Shown in pieces: positions 6,700-15,522 of a stretch of DNA of 25,225 nt (its first letter is position 1; every line of letters starts with the position of its first letter). The position numbers and the translations under genes are program-made. The notes under the pieces were generated by a model. It worked only from the letters and a program-made list of their open reading frames with translations. It was not told the origin of the DNA and made no database searches. The DNA is from an uncultured Veillonella sp. (lineage in GTDB: Bacteria > Bacillota > Negativicutes > Veillonellales > Veillonellaceae). The stretch lies in contig NZ_URAR01000023.1 of NCBI RefSeq assembly GCF_900545795.1, positions 1 to 25,225 of the forward strand, written 5' to 3'.

Positions 6700-8046
6700 C
6701 TATACTTCTATTAATTTTCGATTTTTCCATTTACCACTATACCAGCGCCATACAAAGATAAGAGCGCGCACGCCTTCATCTATGTCCATAGCAATCCAAA
6801 TGCCTACCAGTCCCCAGCCAAGCCAGATACCGAAAATATAGGATAGATTAACAGCACAGAGCCACATGCCAAAGACACCCACAATCATAGGGGTACGAAT
6901 ATCACCGGCAGCTTGTAAACACTGCACCATGATAATATTTACAGAACGCCCAATTTCTAAGAAAATTTCAATAAATAAAATCGTTTTACCTAAGGAAATA
7001 ATCTCTGGATCATTCGTAAAGAATTGGAAGATAAAATCTGAAGCCAAATAAAATGATGTTGATAATCCCACGCTAATCGCCATACCTAGCCACATAGTGC
7101 GCCACACGCGACGAGAAATCTCTTCTTCTCGCTTAGCTCCTACCAAAAATCCTACAATAATTTGCGCCGCATTAGCCAAGGCTATGGTGTACATATAACA
7201 GAACATGGAAATTATATAGGCATATACTTTTGTGTTAATAACAACAATGCCAAAAATGTTGACCATTTTCATAATGGTCGTCTGTGATAATTGATATGAT
7301 AAAGTTTCGCCACCTGATGGAATGATAATATGGAGTAAACGCTTTAACATATCCTTTGGGAATGGTCGCAAATAGGACCACGAAATAGTAATCGGTAATT
7401 GTGTTTTAAACAAATAATACACTAATAAGAGCCCTACGCCTTTGCTGATGAAAGTCGACATGGATACACCAAAGACCCCCATAGACGGAATAAAGCCCCA
7501 ACCAAAGATAAGAATCCAGTTACTAATGATGTGAAATACATTCATTACAAACGCAACACACATAGTAATAACCGGCAAGGAATAGCCTCTAAACATAGCT
7601 ACAAAAGCCGTATATACACCTGTAATAGGAATACTAAAGGCCACTATAGTCATATATAGACTCGTCTCTTCCATAATTTCTGGAGGAACGCCAAGCCATT
7701 CAAAGAGCCACCGATGGAACACAACAATGAATAAAGCAGCTACGCTACTGAATACAAAGTTAAAGGCGACGCTCACAGTGGCTACTTCATTAATCTTATC
7801 CGGATTTTTCGCCCCTAAATATTGGGCGATTAAAATCGTGCTGGCCGTGCTCATAACGATAATCAGCATGATAAAGATATTCATAATCTGATTCGCATTC
7901 GCTACGGCCGCTACGGCCTCCTGGGAATAATGACTCATCATAAATTGGTCAATATTCCCTATGAGCATTTGTAAAAATATTTCAATAAAAATCGGCCAAC
8001 TTAAGGCTACTACCGATAAGCTCGCGCTTTTAGTCGGTGTTCTCAT
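6700..8046 (-). CDS. MATE family multidrug/metabolite efflux transporter
   Basis: This is a 448-residue inner-membrane protein with about 12 hydrophobic segments spread over its length, as expected for the MATE fold of two six-helix halves. MATE proteins export cationic drugs or metabolites in exchange for Na+ or H+. Supporting features are the N-terminal SWPIFIEIFLQMLIGNIDQF, a mid-protein PSGGETLSYQLSQ and the late segment QAAGDIRTPMIVGV, all typical of the NorM/MepA/DinF group. The ATG overlaps the upstream stop codon in TAATG, so translation is probably coupled to the small unknown gene before it. The position after hemL suggests the same transcript. The substrate cannot be assigned; export of a tetrapyrrole intermediate is only a guess from context. 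Confidence 0.9.
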   Translation of the reverse strand: MRTPTKSASLSVVALSWPIFIEIFLQMLIGNIDQFMMSHYSQEAVAAVANANQIMNIFIMLIIVMSTASTILIAQYLGAKNPDKINEVATVSVAFNFVFSSVAALFIVVFHRWLFEWLGVPPEIMEETSLYMTIVAFSIPITGVYTAFVAMFRGYSLPVITMCVAFVMNVFHIISNWILIFGWGFIPSMGVFGVSMSTFISKGVGLLLVYYLFKTQLPITISWSYLRPFPKDMLKRLLHIIIPSGGETLSYQLSQTTIMKMVNIFGIVVINTKVYAYIISMFCYMYTIALANAAQIIVGFLVGAKREEEISRRVWRTMWLGMAISVGLSTSFYLASDFIFQFFTNDPEIISLGKTILFIEIFLEIGRSVNIIMVQCLQAAGDIRTPMIVGVFGMWLCAVNLSYIFGIWLGWGLVGIWIAMDIDEGVRALIFVWRWYSGKWKNRKLIEV

Positions 8047-8402
8047 TATTGGGCCTCAATCTTTTCTAATGCTTCATTGGCAATTAAAGTCTGCCAATCA
8101 GCCACTAATTTATATTTAGCATTTACTTTGGCCATATCCCAAGTTTCACCTTCTGGGAACCAATTACCTGGATGGCATGCACTTTTAGCAAAATTAATTG
8201 TATAGCCTAATTTTTTTACTTCTTGAGAGGCCCACCACGCACCAACTGCATCGCGACCTACTAAATATAAGCGCTCTACATCAGTATGCTCTAGCCAATC
8301 GTAAATACTATCCCAATATTCTTTGGGAATGACGCTTTCTTCAAGGCATTCCTCTAAACTCTTACGCGCAGCTGCGATAGTTTCTGGAGTGAGTGCTACC
8401 AT
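8046..8402 (-). CDS. Small protein of unknown function between hemL and a MATE exporter
   Basis: I do not recognise a family for this 118-residue soluble protein. It starts with a helical, acidic region (residues 1-25). A Trp-rich middle follows (YWDSIYDWLEH, then GAWWASQEV), then SACHPGNWFPEGETW and a C-terminal helix. There is no signal peptide, membrane segment or obvious Cys metal motif beyond the single Cys in SACHPGNW. AAGGAG stands about 8 bases before the ATG, so it is a real translated gene. It begins 16 bases after hemL ends and its stop codon overlaps the MATE start codon (TAATG). This suggests a role linked to hemL or the transporter, which the sequence does not define. Confidence 0.75.
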   Translation of the reverse strand: MVALTPETIAAARKSLEECLEESVIPKEYWDSIYDWLEHTDVERLYLVGRDAVGAWWASQEVKKLGYTINFAKSACHPGNWFPEGETWDMAKVNAKYKLVADWQTLIANEALEKIEAQ

Positions 8403-8418
8403 AATTTGCTCCTTCCTT

Positions 8419-9726
8419 TTACGCCTTTAAATCCTTCGCTAATTCAGCAAAAGCTTCATCTGCAACCTCTAAAGTTTTTTCAATATCTTGTGGAATATGA
8501 CACATAGATAAGAAATTGCTTTCATATTGACTTGGCGCATAGTAAATACCATGACTTAAATTATAATGGAAGAATTTCTTAAACTGTTCCATATTGCAAG
8601 CTGATGCATCTTCAAAATTGCGCACTGGTTTATCTGTAAAGAACAATGTAAACATGGAACCTACATACTGAACCTGTACAGGAATATTGTGCTTTTTAGC
8701 TCGTTCTACAAGGCCTTCACAAAGCTTTACTGTAGCTGCTTCCACACGTTTAAAGACAGTTGGGTCTTGTTGCAATAGAGTTAAAGTCGCAAGTCCTGCC
8801 GTCATCGCCACAGGATTACCACTCAAAGTGCCAGCTTGATAAATAGGCCCTTGCGGAGCCACTTGACTCATCAAGTCACGGCGACCACCAAATACAGCCA
8901 TCGGCAAACCGCCACCTACGATTTTACCTAAACAAGTTAAATCAGGCACAATACCATATTTCTTTTGAGCGCCCCCTGCAGAAGCACGGAAGCCACACAT
9001 AACTTCATCAAAGATTAAGATACTTTTATGCTCGGAAGTTACAGCGCGAAGAGTTTCTAAAAATCCTTCAACTGGTGGCACACAACCCATATTGCCAGCC
9101 ACTGGCTCTACAATAACAGCGGCAATCGTATCGCCTTGAGCGGCAAACAATTCACGCACTGCTTCTATATCATTATATGGCAAGGTAATTGTATCTGCTG
9201 CTACACTAGCAGGAACACCTGGGCTATCTGGTACGCCAAATGTAGCAAGGCCTGAGCCGGCTTTTACTAACAAGCAATCACTGTGTCCATGATAGCAACC
9301 GATAAATTTTACAATTTTATCACGCCCTGTTACACCACGCGCTACACGAAGCGCACTCATAGTCGCTTCTGTGCCCGAATTTACCATGCGCACCATTTCC
9401 ATATGCGGCATAAAAGCTTGAATTTTTTTAGCTACTTCAGTTTCAAGTAAGGTCGGTGCGCCATAACTCGTACCGCGAAGTACAGCCTCTTGCAAAGCGG
9501 CTACTACTTCAGATTTTGCATGGCCTAAAATCATCGGCCCCCAGGATAGTACATAATCTATGTATTCATTTCCATCAATATCATAAATACGATCACCACT
9601 AGCGGAGCTAATGAATGGCGGCTCTGACCCTACACTGCGATAGGAACGCACCGGGCTGTTTACGCCACCAGGCATATATACTTTAGCTTCTTGAAAAGCC
9701 TGCTTTGATTTTTCCAATGTATACAT
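8419..9726 (-). CDS. hemL: Glutamate-1-semialdehyde 2,1-aminomutase
   Basis: HemL is a cytoplasmic PLP enzyme that converts glutamate-1-semialdehyde, the HemA product, to 5-aminolevulinate. The 435-residue length is typical. Landmarks include PGGVNSPVRS near residues 19-28, MVNSGTEATMSALRVAR (115-130), the FDEVMCGFR cofactor-binding segment (239-247) and the PLP lysine K268 within LGKIVGGGLP. AAGGAG lies about 8 bases before the ATG. It is separated by 224 bases from hemB, so it may have its own promoter or be the distal part of the hem transcript. It is followed within 16 bases by a small unknown gene and then a MATE exporter. Confidence 0.97.
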   Translation of the reverse strand: MYTLEKSKQAFQEAKVYMPGGVNSPVRSYRSVGSEPPFISSASGDRIYDIDGNEYIDYVLSWGPMILGHAKSEVVAALQEAVLRGTSYGAPTLLETEVAKKIQAFMPHMEMVRMVNSGTEATMSALRVARGVTGRDKIVKFIGCYHGHSDCLLVKAGSGLATFGVPDSPGVPASVAADTITLPYNDIEAVRELFAAQGDTIAAVIVEPVAGNMGCVPPVEGFLETLRAVTSEHKSILIFDEVMCGFRASAGGAQKKYGIVPDLTCLGKIVGGGLPMAVFGGRRDLMSQVAPQGPIYQAGTLSGNPVAMTAGLATLTLLQQDPTVFKRVEAATVKLCEGLVERAKKHNIPVQVQYVGSMFTLFFTDKPVRNFEDASACNMEQFKKFFHYNLSHGIYYAPSQYESNFLSMCHIPQDIEKTLEVADEAFAELAKDLKA

Positions 9727-9950
9727 AGTCGTCTCCTTATTTATAACACACAGCCTAACTCAATTTTACACTATACGCCTTTGCGCCAAGGCCTTATAAC
9801 AGACCTTATAAGAAGCTTTATGGACTTTATATCGGGCTTGCTACTAATTAGTTGCCCGGCCCATAGCCCTCCTAATTTAGTAATTATTTTGACATATAAC
9901 TAAAATGCTTATCTAAAATTCTTAACTAAATTTTTTGACTAAAATTCTAA
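9727..9950 (-). other. hemB-hemL spacer with degenerate repeats and a possible tiny leader ORF
   Basis: This 224-base spacer starts, on the minus strand, with four or five imperfect units of about 13 bases around AATTTTAG (about 9895-9950). Next comes AGGAGG followed by a six-codon frame at 9844-9864 (MGRATN, stop TAG). A GC-rich inverted repeat GGGC/GCCC follows, then two TTATAAGG words. No clear promoter or terminator is visible. Confidence 0.4.
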
Positions 9951-10925
9951 TTACTTACGCAACCAGCGAGCCACATCTAAGGCATGATAAGTAATAATCA
10001 TTTTACAACCAGCGCGCTTCATAGAGAGTAAGGTTTCTAATACAATGCGTTTTTCATCGATTAAACCTTGTGCTGCCGCTGTTTTTATCATGGCATATTC
10101 ACCACTTACATTATAAGCCGCCAAAGGTACATCAAAATTATCGCGCGCTTCACGAATAATATCTAAATAAGAAAGAGCTGGTTTCATAATAATCATGTCC
10201 GCCCCTTCGCGAATATCAAGTTCAATTTCACGCAAAGCTTCTAAGCGATTAGCTGGGTCCATCTGATAGCCTTTGCGGTCCCCAAACTCTGGTGCAGAAT
10301 GAACAGCATCACGGAATGGACCATAATAAGCACTAGCATATTTAGCGCTATAGCTCATAATAGCCACATCAGTAAAACCAGCTTCATCAAGGGCTGTGCG
10401 AATAACGCCTACGCGACCATCCATCATGTCTGATGGCGCCACCACTTGTGCACCAGCCTTAGCTTGACTTACTGCCACTTGTGCTAAAAGTGGTAATGTT
10501 TCATCATTCACTACTGTATGATCCTCAACACAGCCACAGTGACCGGTTGTTGTATATTGACATAAGCATACATCGCCAATCACGATGAGCTCTGGTACTT
10601 CTTTTCGAATCCCCGCAATGGCTTGTTGCACTGGTTGTTCCATATCCCACGCGGAAGAACCTTGTTCATCTTTATATGTTGGAATGCCAAAAACTTCTAC
10701 ACCTAAAATACCAAGATCATAAATTTCCTTTGCTAATTTTACCGCTTCATCAACGGATAGATGATATTGCCCAGGCAAAGAGTCAATTGGCTCACGCACG
10801 CCTTCTCCAGGAACTACAAAAATAGGGTAAATTAAATCTTCTACATTAAGAGTCGTTTCTTGCACTAACGCGCGCATTGAAGCACTAGTACGCAAACGGC
10901 GTGGACGATATGTTAAATCCAACAT
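9951..10925 (-). CDS. hemB: Porphobilinogen synthase (5-aminolevulinate dehydratase)
   Basis: HemB condenses two 5-aminolevulinate molecules to porphobilinogen. The 324-residue protein carries both active-site lysines: K195 in SYSAKYASAYYGPFRD and K248 in MIIMKPALSY. The metal site C120, C122 and C130 in DVCLCQYTTTGHCG marks it as a zinc-dependent enzyme rather than the magnesium-only type. GGAG precedes the ATG by about 9 bases. It follows the cobA-hemD fusion after 41 bases, consistent with one operon. Confidence 0.97.
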   Translation of the reverse strand: MLDLTYRPRRLRTSASMRALVQETTLNVEDLIYPIFVVPGEGVREPIDSLPGQYHLSVDEAVKLAKEIYDLGILGVEVFGIPTYKDEQGSSAWDMEQPVQQAIAGIRKEVPELIVIGDVCLCQYTTTGHCGCVEDHTVVNDETLPLLAQVAVSQAKAGAQVVAPSDMMDGRVGVIRTALDEAGFTDVAIMSYSAKYASAYYGPFRDAVHSAPEFGDRKGYQMDPANRLEALREIELDIREGADMIIMKPALSYLDIIREARDNFDVPLAAYNVSGEYAMIKTAAAQGLIDEKRIVLETLLSMKRAGCKMIITYHALDVARWLRK

Positions 10926-10966
10926 AATACAATCTCCTAACTTATATACTAAAAATTAATACATCT

Positions 10967-12499
10967 TTATATGTTAATAGGCTCATCATGAGTCAAAAGT
11001 TTCTGAACTCCCTCCACCAAGGCTGGAATTGTATGTACTTCACTAATTAAATCCGGTTCCAAGCCTTGCTCCACACAAGTTGCGGCTGTTATAGGTCCAA
11101 TGCAAGCAATCTTTACAGAGCTTAATAGTTCCAACCCTTTTGCCCCTAGTAAGCCAAGTGTATTAGTTACTGTGGAGGAGCTCGTAAAGGTAATGCAATC
11201 GACCTCACCCTTAGCTAGCGCGTCTTGCATAATTTGAGCCTGCGATTCATCGAGCACTGTTTCATACAATCGAGCAGTATGTACCTGTACACCTAGGGCC
11301 GTTAAACCTTCTGGGATAACAGCTCGCGCTTTTTTAGGTTGAATTAATAATACTTTATCACCTGTTTTTACATAAGAGCTAACCGCTGTTACTACTGATT
11401 CAGCTTTGTAATCGACTGGCACAATATCAGCTAATAAGCCTTTGTCCGCCAAAGCCTTGGCCGTACCTGTACCGATGGCACAAAGTTTAGCTGTCCCTAG
11501 TACACGGCTATCTTTTCCAAGGCCATGTAAAGCATCAAAATAATAACGTACTCCTTCAGCGGAAGTGAATATAACCACTTTATATGGCTCAGCACTAAGT
11601 AAGGTTTCACTAGTGCTCTCATCAAGGGCTAGAGGCTGTGTTTTTATTGCTGCGGCCTCAATCACTTGAGCCCCTAACTCTTCTAACCGTTCAGTCAATA
11701 CACTGGCCTTCGCTCGGGCTCTAGTGACCATAACGGTTTTACCAAATAAAGGTTTATTGTCAAACCATCGCAATGCATCGCGATACTTTACTACCTCGCC
11801 AACAACTACTAAAGCCGGTGGTTTTAATTTAGCTTTAGCCACATCATCAGCTACAGTTTCTAAAGTAGAGACCAAGGTCTCTTGATTGGCCTTAGTACCC
11901 CAGCGAATAACGGCTACCGGCGTATCTTTAGGTCGCCCATATTCAATGAGTCGCGCCGAAATAACGGGCAAATTCGTAACCCCCATGACAAAGCTAATCG
12001 TATCTACAGAGGTAGCTAAACCTTGCCAATGAATACCGGATTCATTTTTCTTAGGATCCTCATGGCCTGTTACAATCGCAAAGGAGGTCGCTACTGCGCG
12101 CTGTGTCACGGGAATGCCTGCATAAGCAGGCGCTGAAATTGCTGAGGTCACACCGGGCACAAATTCAAAGGGAATATTCGCTTCCTTTAAAGCTAATGCT
12201 TCTTCACCGCCACGGCCAAAGACTAAAGGATCGCCACCTTTTAAGCGAGCCACCACTTTACCAGCTTTACCATATTTCACGAGCATGGCATTAATTTCAT
12301 CCTGTGTAAACGTATGATGCTTGCACTGTTTACCAGCGTAAATAATCTCCGCTTCTGGCTTAGCCCATTTAAGCAATTTTTCATCGGCCAAATAATCATA
12401 TACAATGACATCCGCCTTTTCAATGCATTCGCGGCCTTTTACGGTAATGAGTTTATAATCGCCTGGCCCTGCACCTACTAAATATACAATGCCTGCCAT
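10967..12499 (-). CDS. cobA-hemD: Fused uroporphyrinogen-III C-methyltransferase and uroporphyrinogen-III synthase
   Basis: This 510-residue bifunctional enzyme makes uroporphyrinogen III and methylates it to precorrin-2, the branch point to sirohaem and cobamides. Residues 1-240 are a SAM uroporphyrinogen methyltransferase (CobA/SUMT), with VGAGPGD at 8-14, the LKGGDPLVFGRG loop, and PFEFVPGVTSAISAPAYAGIP. From about residue 250 a HemD domain follows (TVMVTRARAKASVLTERLEELGA, then a late ITFTSSSTV segment). The ATG overlaps the hemC stop in TAATG, and GGGGGA precedes it, so it is translationally coupled. The fusion occurs in several Firmicutes. It feeds the product of the preceding hemC step directly toward corrinoids. 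Confidence 0.96.
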   Translation of the reverse strand: MAGIVYLVGAGPGDYKLITVKGRECIEKADVIVYDYLADEKLLKWAKPEAEIIYAGKQCKHHTFTQDEINAMLVKYGKAGKVVARLKGGDPLVFGRGGEEALALKEANIPFEFVPGVTSAISAPAYAGIPVTQRAVATSFAIVTGHEDPKKNESGIHWQGLATSVDTISFVMGVTNLPVISARLIEYGRPKDTPVAVIRWGTKANQETLVSTLETVADDVAKAKLKPPALVVVGEVVKYRDALRWFDNKPLFGKTVMVTRARAKASVLTERLEELGAQVIEAAAIKTQPLALDESTSETLLSAEPYKVVIFTSAEGVRYYFDALHGLGKDSRVLGTAKLCAIGTGTAKALADKGLLADIVPVDYKAESVVTAVSSYVKTGDKVLLIQPKKARAVIPEGLTALGVQVHTARLYETVLDESQAQIMQDALAKGEVDCITFTSSSTVTNTLGLLGAKGLELLSSVKIACIGPITAATCVEQGLEPDLISEVHTIPALVEGVQKLLTHDEPINI

Positions 12500-13434
12500 T
12501 ATAAAATCCCCCTATGCACTAAATCTTCGATTATATGCTTGCCACCTTCTTCATATAGAGCTTTAGCAAGATTTTTGCCAATAATTTCAGCGGTCTGACA
12601 AGGGCCTGTCATTTCCCCTTCATAGCAATTTTTACCATCAAGGGAGGCAATGAGGGCTTTAATCGTTAATTGCCCTTTATGGATAGTTCCATGTACACCC
12701 ATAGGAACTTGGCAGCCTCCTTCTAATTGGCGTAAGAAACTGCGCTCCCCTTTAGTACACCAACTTGTGTCTTCGTCATTTAATGGTGCTAGCATGCGGA
12801 GCATCTCTTCATCATCACTGCGGCATTCAATAGCTAATGCGCCCTGGCCTACGGCTGGAATCATTTCATCTACAGTAAAGACCTGCGTAATATGCTCGTC
12901 TAAGCCAAGTCGAGTTAACCCCGCCTCAGCGAGTACTATGGCATCAAAATTTTCATCCACTAGCTTGCGCAAACGAGTTTGCACATTGCCGCGGAGCATT
13001 TCGATGTTTAAATCAGGTCGTTGATGCAAAAGTTGCGCTTGACGACGCAAGCTGCTAGTTCCGACCTTTGCCCCCTGGGGCAAATTCTCCAAGGTTTTAT
13101 ATTTAGGTGATACTAATACATCACAAGGTGTGGCACGCTTTGTAATAGCCCCCAAAGTCAAGCCTTCAGGTAAATCTGTAGGCATATCTTTTAAGCTGTG
13201 AACGGCCAAATCAATTTCCCCAGCATGCATCGCTTGTTCTAATTCTTCTGTAAACAGTCCTTTGCCCCCAATGGCTGCCAAAGGTTTCTCTAAAATTCGA
13301 TCACCTTTAGTACTATGATGTACTAATTCAACTGAGCAATCTGGATATAATGTTTTTAATTCTGACGCTACAAATTCTGCCTGCCATAGAGCAAGTGCAC
13401 TACTGCGCGTACCAATGCGAATATGCTGTCTCAT
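12499..13434 (-). CDS. hemC: Hydroxymethylbilane synthase (porphobilinogen deaminase)
   Basis: HemC polymerises four porphobilinogen units to hydroxymethylbilane using a dipyrromethane cofactor bound to a cysteine. C241 within LEGGCQVPMG is that cofactor-binding residue. Other landmarks are RIGTRSSALALWQA at the N-terminus, the HSLKDMPTDLP active-site segment (79-89), and VGTSSLRRQAQL. The 311-residue length is standard. AAGGAG lies 11 bases before the ATG. The start is 5 bases beyond the hemA stop, and the gene ends in a TAATG overlap with cobA-hemD. Confidence 0.97.
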   Translation of the reverse strand: MRQHIRIGTRSSALALWQAEFVASELKTLYPDCSVELVHHSTKGDRILEKPLAAIGGKGLFTEELEQAMHAGEIDLAVHSLKDMPTDLPEGLTLGAITKRATPCDVLVSPKYKTLENLPQGAKVGTSSLRRQAQLLHQRPDLNIEMLRGNVQTRLRKLVDENFDAIVLAEAGLTRLGLDEHITQVFTVDEMIPAVGQGALAIECRSDDEEMLRMLAPLNDEDTSWCTKGERSFLRQLEGGCQVPMGVHGTIHKGQLTIKALIASLDGKNCYEGEMTGPCQTAEIIGKNLAKALYEEGGKHIIEDLVHRGIL

Positions 13435-13439
13435 ACAGA

Positions 13440-14717
13440 TTACTTCTCCTTTTCCAAGTCAAACATGTCCTGGAATAATCTCCAGTATTCTTGTTCTTCC
13501 TCTTTGCCCGCAATTTCGCCAAAGCGAATCATCGGTTCTCTCAATAATTTACGGATAATCATGCGGGACATATTATCCATAATGCGTCGCGTCTTTTCAT
13601 CTGCTTCCGGCATCTTGGCCATAGCGCGATGAAGTTCACGCTTGCGAATGCGTTCCGCTTTATCACTTAACAATACCATCATCGGGCGAACCGATAAATA
13701 TTGTAATTTTTGCTCAATATCACTCACGGCTTCTTCAATAATAGGTCTTGCTTTTTCCGCCTCTTTAGCTCGTTGTGCTTTATTAGCTTCTACAACGCTT
13801 TCCAAGGCATCTATATTAAATAAGTACACCCCTTCTACCTGTGCCACCTCTGGATCAATATCTCGTGGCACGGCAATATCAATCATGACTATAGGATTAG
13901 CTTTTCGACCCGATGCAATCTTCTCAGCCGCTTTAGTGTCAATAATATAATGTGGTGCTCCCGTTGAAGTGATTACTATATCGGCTTCTTTAGCCTGTTC
14001 TATATACTCCGTAAAGTTTACAGCTTCTCCGCCAAAGCGCTCAGCCAGTGCCACCGCCTTATGATACGTACGGTTGGATACAAAAATACTTTTTACGCCT
14101 TTAGCCTGCAAATGAGTAGCTGTCAACTCACTCATCTCACCAGCCCCTAAAATCAGCACTTTAGCCTCTGACAAAGGTTTTGCTAAACAGTCTTCTGCTA
14201 AATTTACCGCTGCATAGCTAACGGATACGGGTGTATTAGCAATGCCTGTTACAGTGCGGACTTTTTTCCCCACACTAATAGCACGCTGGAAGATTATATT
14301 AAAAATAGGGCCTGTTAAACCACGGCTGTAGGCTGTAATATAAGCCACTTTCAACTGACTTAAAATCTGCCCTTCCCCTAATACTAAAGAATCTAAACTG
14401 GCTGCCACATTAAATAAATGGTGCATCAATTCAGCGCCCTCATAGAGGAAGAACCAACTGCCATCAACGGTAAGCTCCTCAGCTCCTTTTAGATGTTTTA
14501 AAAGATCTAACATAAACTGCTTAGGCTCAGCTACATCTTCGAGCACAGCATATAATTCTGTACGATTGCAGGTAGATAATAATACGCATTCAGCCACATT
14601 TTCATGCTCATATACATGATTTAAGGCCTCTACCATTTCTGTTTTATCAAAGGAAAAAAGTTCTCGTACATTAACGGGTGCACTGCGATGGTTTAAACCT
14701 AATACTACTAATTGCAT
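13440..14717 (-). CDS. hemA: Glutamyl-tRNA reductase
   Basis: HemA reduces glutamyl-tRNA(Glu) with NADPH to glutamate-1-semialdehyde, the first committed step of C5-type tetrapyrrole synthesis. It has the N-terminal VLGLNHRSAPVNVRE, the catalytic cysteine C50 in LLSTCNRTELYAV, and the NADPH-binding VLILGAGEMSELTA. The C-terminal dimerisation helices follow, in 425 residues overall. The start is inside the 3' end of the upstream sirC-like gene (47-base overlap), so translation is likely coupled. GGAG abuts the ATG too closely to act as its ribosome-binding site, but GAGG lies 12 bases upstream. The start fits the family N-terminus. Confidence 0.97.
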   Translation of the reverse strand: MQLVVLGLNHRSAPVNVRELFSFDKTEMVEALNHVYEHENVAECVLLSTCNRTELYAVLEDVAEPKQFMLDLLKHLKGAEELTVDGSWFFLYEGAELMHHLFNVAASLDSLVLGEGQILSQLKVAYITAYSRGLTGPIFNIIFQRAISVGKKVRTVTGIANTPVSVSYAAVNLAEDCLAKPLSEAKVLILGAGEMSELTATHLQAKGVKSIFVSNRTYHKAVALAERFGGEAVNFTEYIEQAKEADIVITSTGAPHYIIDTKAAEKIASGRKANPIVMIDIAVPRDIDPEVAQVEGVYLFNIDALESVVEANKAQRAKEAEKARPIIEEAVSDIEQKLQYLSVRPMMVLLSDKAERIRKRELHRAMAKMPEADEKTRRIMDNMSRMIIRKLLREPMIRFGEIAGKEEEQEYWRLFQDMFDLEKEK

Positions 14718-15330
14718 CTCCTATCTGTTCCTCCACTCTTTTCCACTCACCTCTGAGAATCATGTCTAGTTCGTGTCTTCCTAATTGTGAAGCCCAAAAG
14801 GCTTCACGCTCTGCTGCTGTTGGCAATATCGCTTTAACTTCTTGGCGATATTGCTTAAGCTTAGGTAACACATCAGCTACTTGCTTATAGTTCTCTTCTA
14901 TATGCTCTTTGAGTAAACGATTTAATCTCGGACTAACCCGCCCAGTCATAATAGTAATAACAAGCTCACCTATGACAAGTGTGGCAGGAAAAGTAAAATC
15001 GCAATCCTCATGATTATCCACTCGATTTACAAAGGCCTTATGCTTGCGACCTAAGGAAGCAGCTAGTTGATTTACTACCTCATCATCAGTAGCTGCAATT
15101 ACAAAACGGGCCTTACTCAAGAGTGCTTCCTGAGCACTTGTAAACTTTGATTCATAAACTACAACCCGCTGTTCTAATGCCCACTGTTGTATAGTCGCTG
15201 TTACATTAGGGCTAATAATTGTAATCTGCGCTTGATCTTCTAATAACACGCGAATACGGCGCTCCGCCACCTTGCCGCCACCAACGACGACACATGGTTG
15301 ATTTCTCATATTAAAACCCATCGTAACCAT
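14671..15330 (-). CDS. Precorrin-2 dehydrogenase / sirohydrochlorin ferrochelatase-like protein (CysG-N/SirC family)
   Basis: The family oxidises precorrin-2 to sirohydrochlorin with NAD+, and some members also insert iron to make sirohaem. The NAD-binding motif VVGGGKVAERR is at residues 15-25. It is followed by a Rossmann pattern ending VIAATDDEVVNQ and by CDFTFPATLVIGELVITIMTGRVSPRLNRLLKEHIEE, the typical second domain. Length is 219 residues, normal for the stand-alone form. GGAGG stands 5 bases before the ATG at 15330. It is the first gene of the hem operon and overlaps hemA by 47 bases. Placed with CobA it directs uroporphyrinogen III to sirohaem or corrinoids. Whether it also has chelatase activity cannot be told. 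Confidence 0.9.
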   Translation of the reverse strand: MVTMGFNMRNQPCVVVGGGKVAERRIRVLLEDQAQITIISPNVTATIQQWALEQRVVVYESKFTSAQEALLSKARFVIAATDDEVVNQLAASLGRKHKAFVNRVDNHEDCDFTFPATLVIGELVITIMTGRVSPRLNRLLKEHIEENYKQVADVLPKLKQYRQEVKAILPTAAEREAFWASQLGRHELDMILRGEWKRVEEQIGDAISSIRFKPSQCTR

Positions 15331-15340
15331 AAAGGCCTCC

Positions 15341-15476
15341 TAAAATATTTGCAATAACATTTGCTAAAGGATTTACAATACTAATGACAAATTCTTTGCT
15401 AGTCTATTGGCAAACTTCTTGCAATAATATTATTAAAATATTTGCAAACTATGGATAAAACATTTGCAATAATATC
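15341..15476. repeat. Degenerate TTTGCAA-type repeats upstream of the hem operon
   Basis: This spacer carries many imperfect units built on TTTGCAA and TTTGCTA. One 14-base word, TAAAATATTTGCAA, occurs identically at 15341-15354 and 15434-15447. The hem promoter must lie in or near this stretch, but no box pair is convincing. Confidence 0.55.
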
Positions 15477-15502
15477 AAAAACGGCTTGAAATACTCAAGC
15501 CG
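15477..15502 (-). terminator. Rho-independent terminator of the division gene cluster
   Basis: Perfect 8-bp arms CGGCTTGA/TCAAGCCG (15482-15489, 15495-15502) with a 5-base loop are followed on the minus strand by five T residues. It lies 20 bases after the divIVA stop codon. Confidence 0.92.
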
Positions 15503-15522
15503 ATTGATAATCTCATGTTAAA

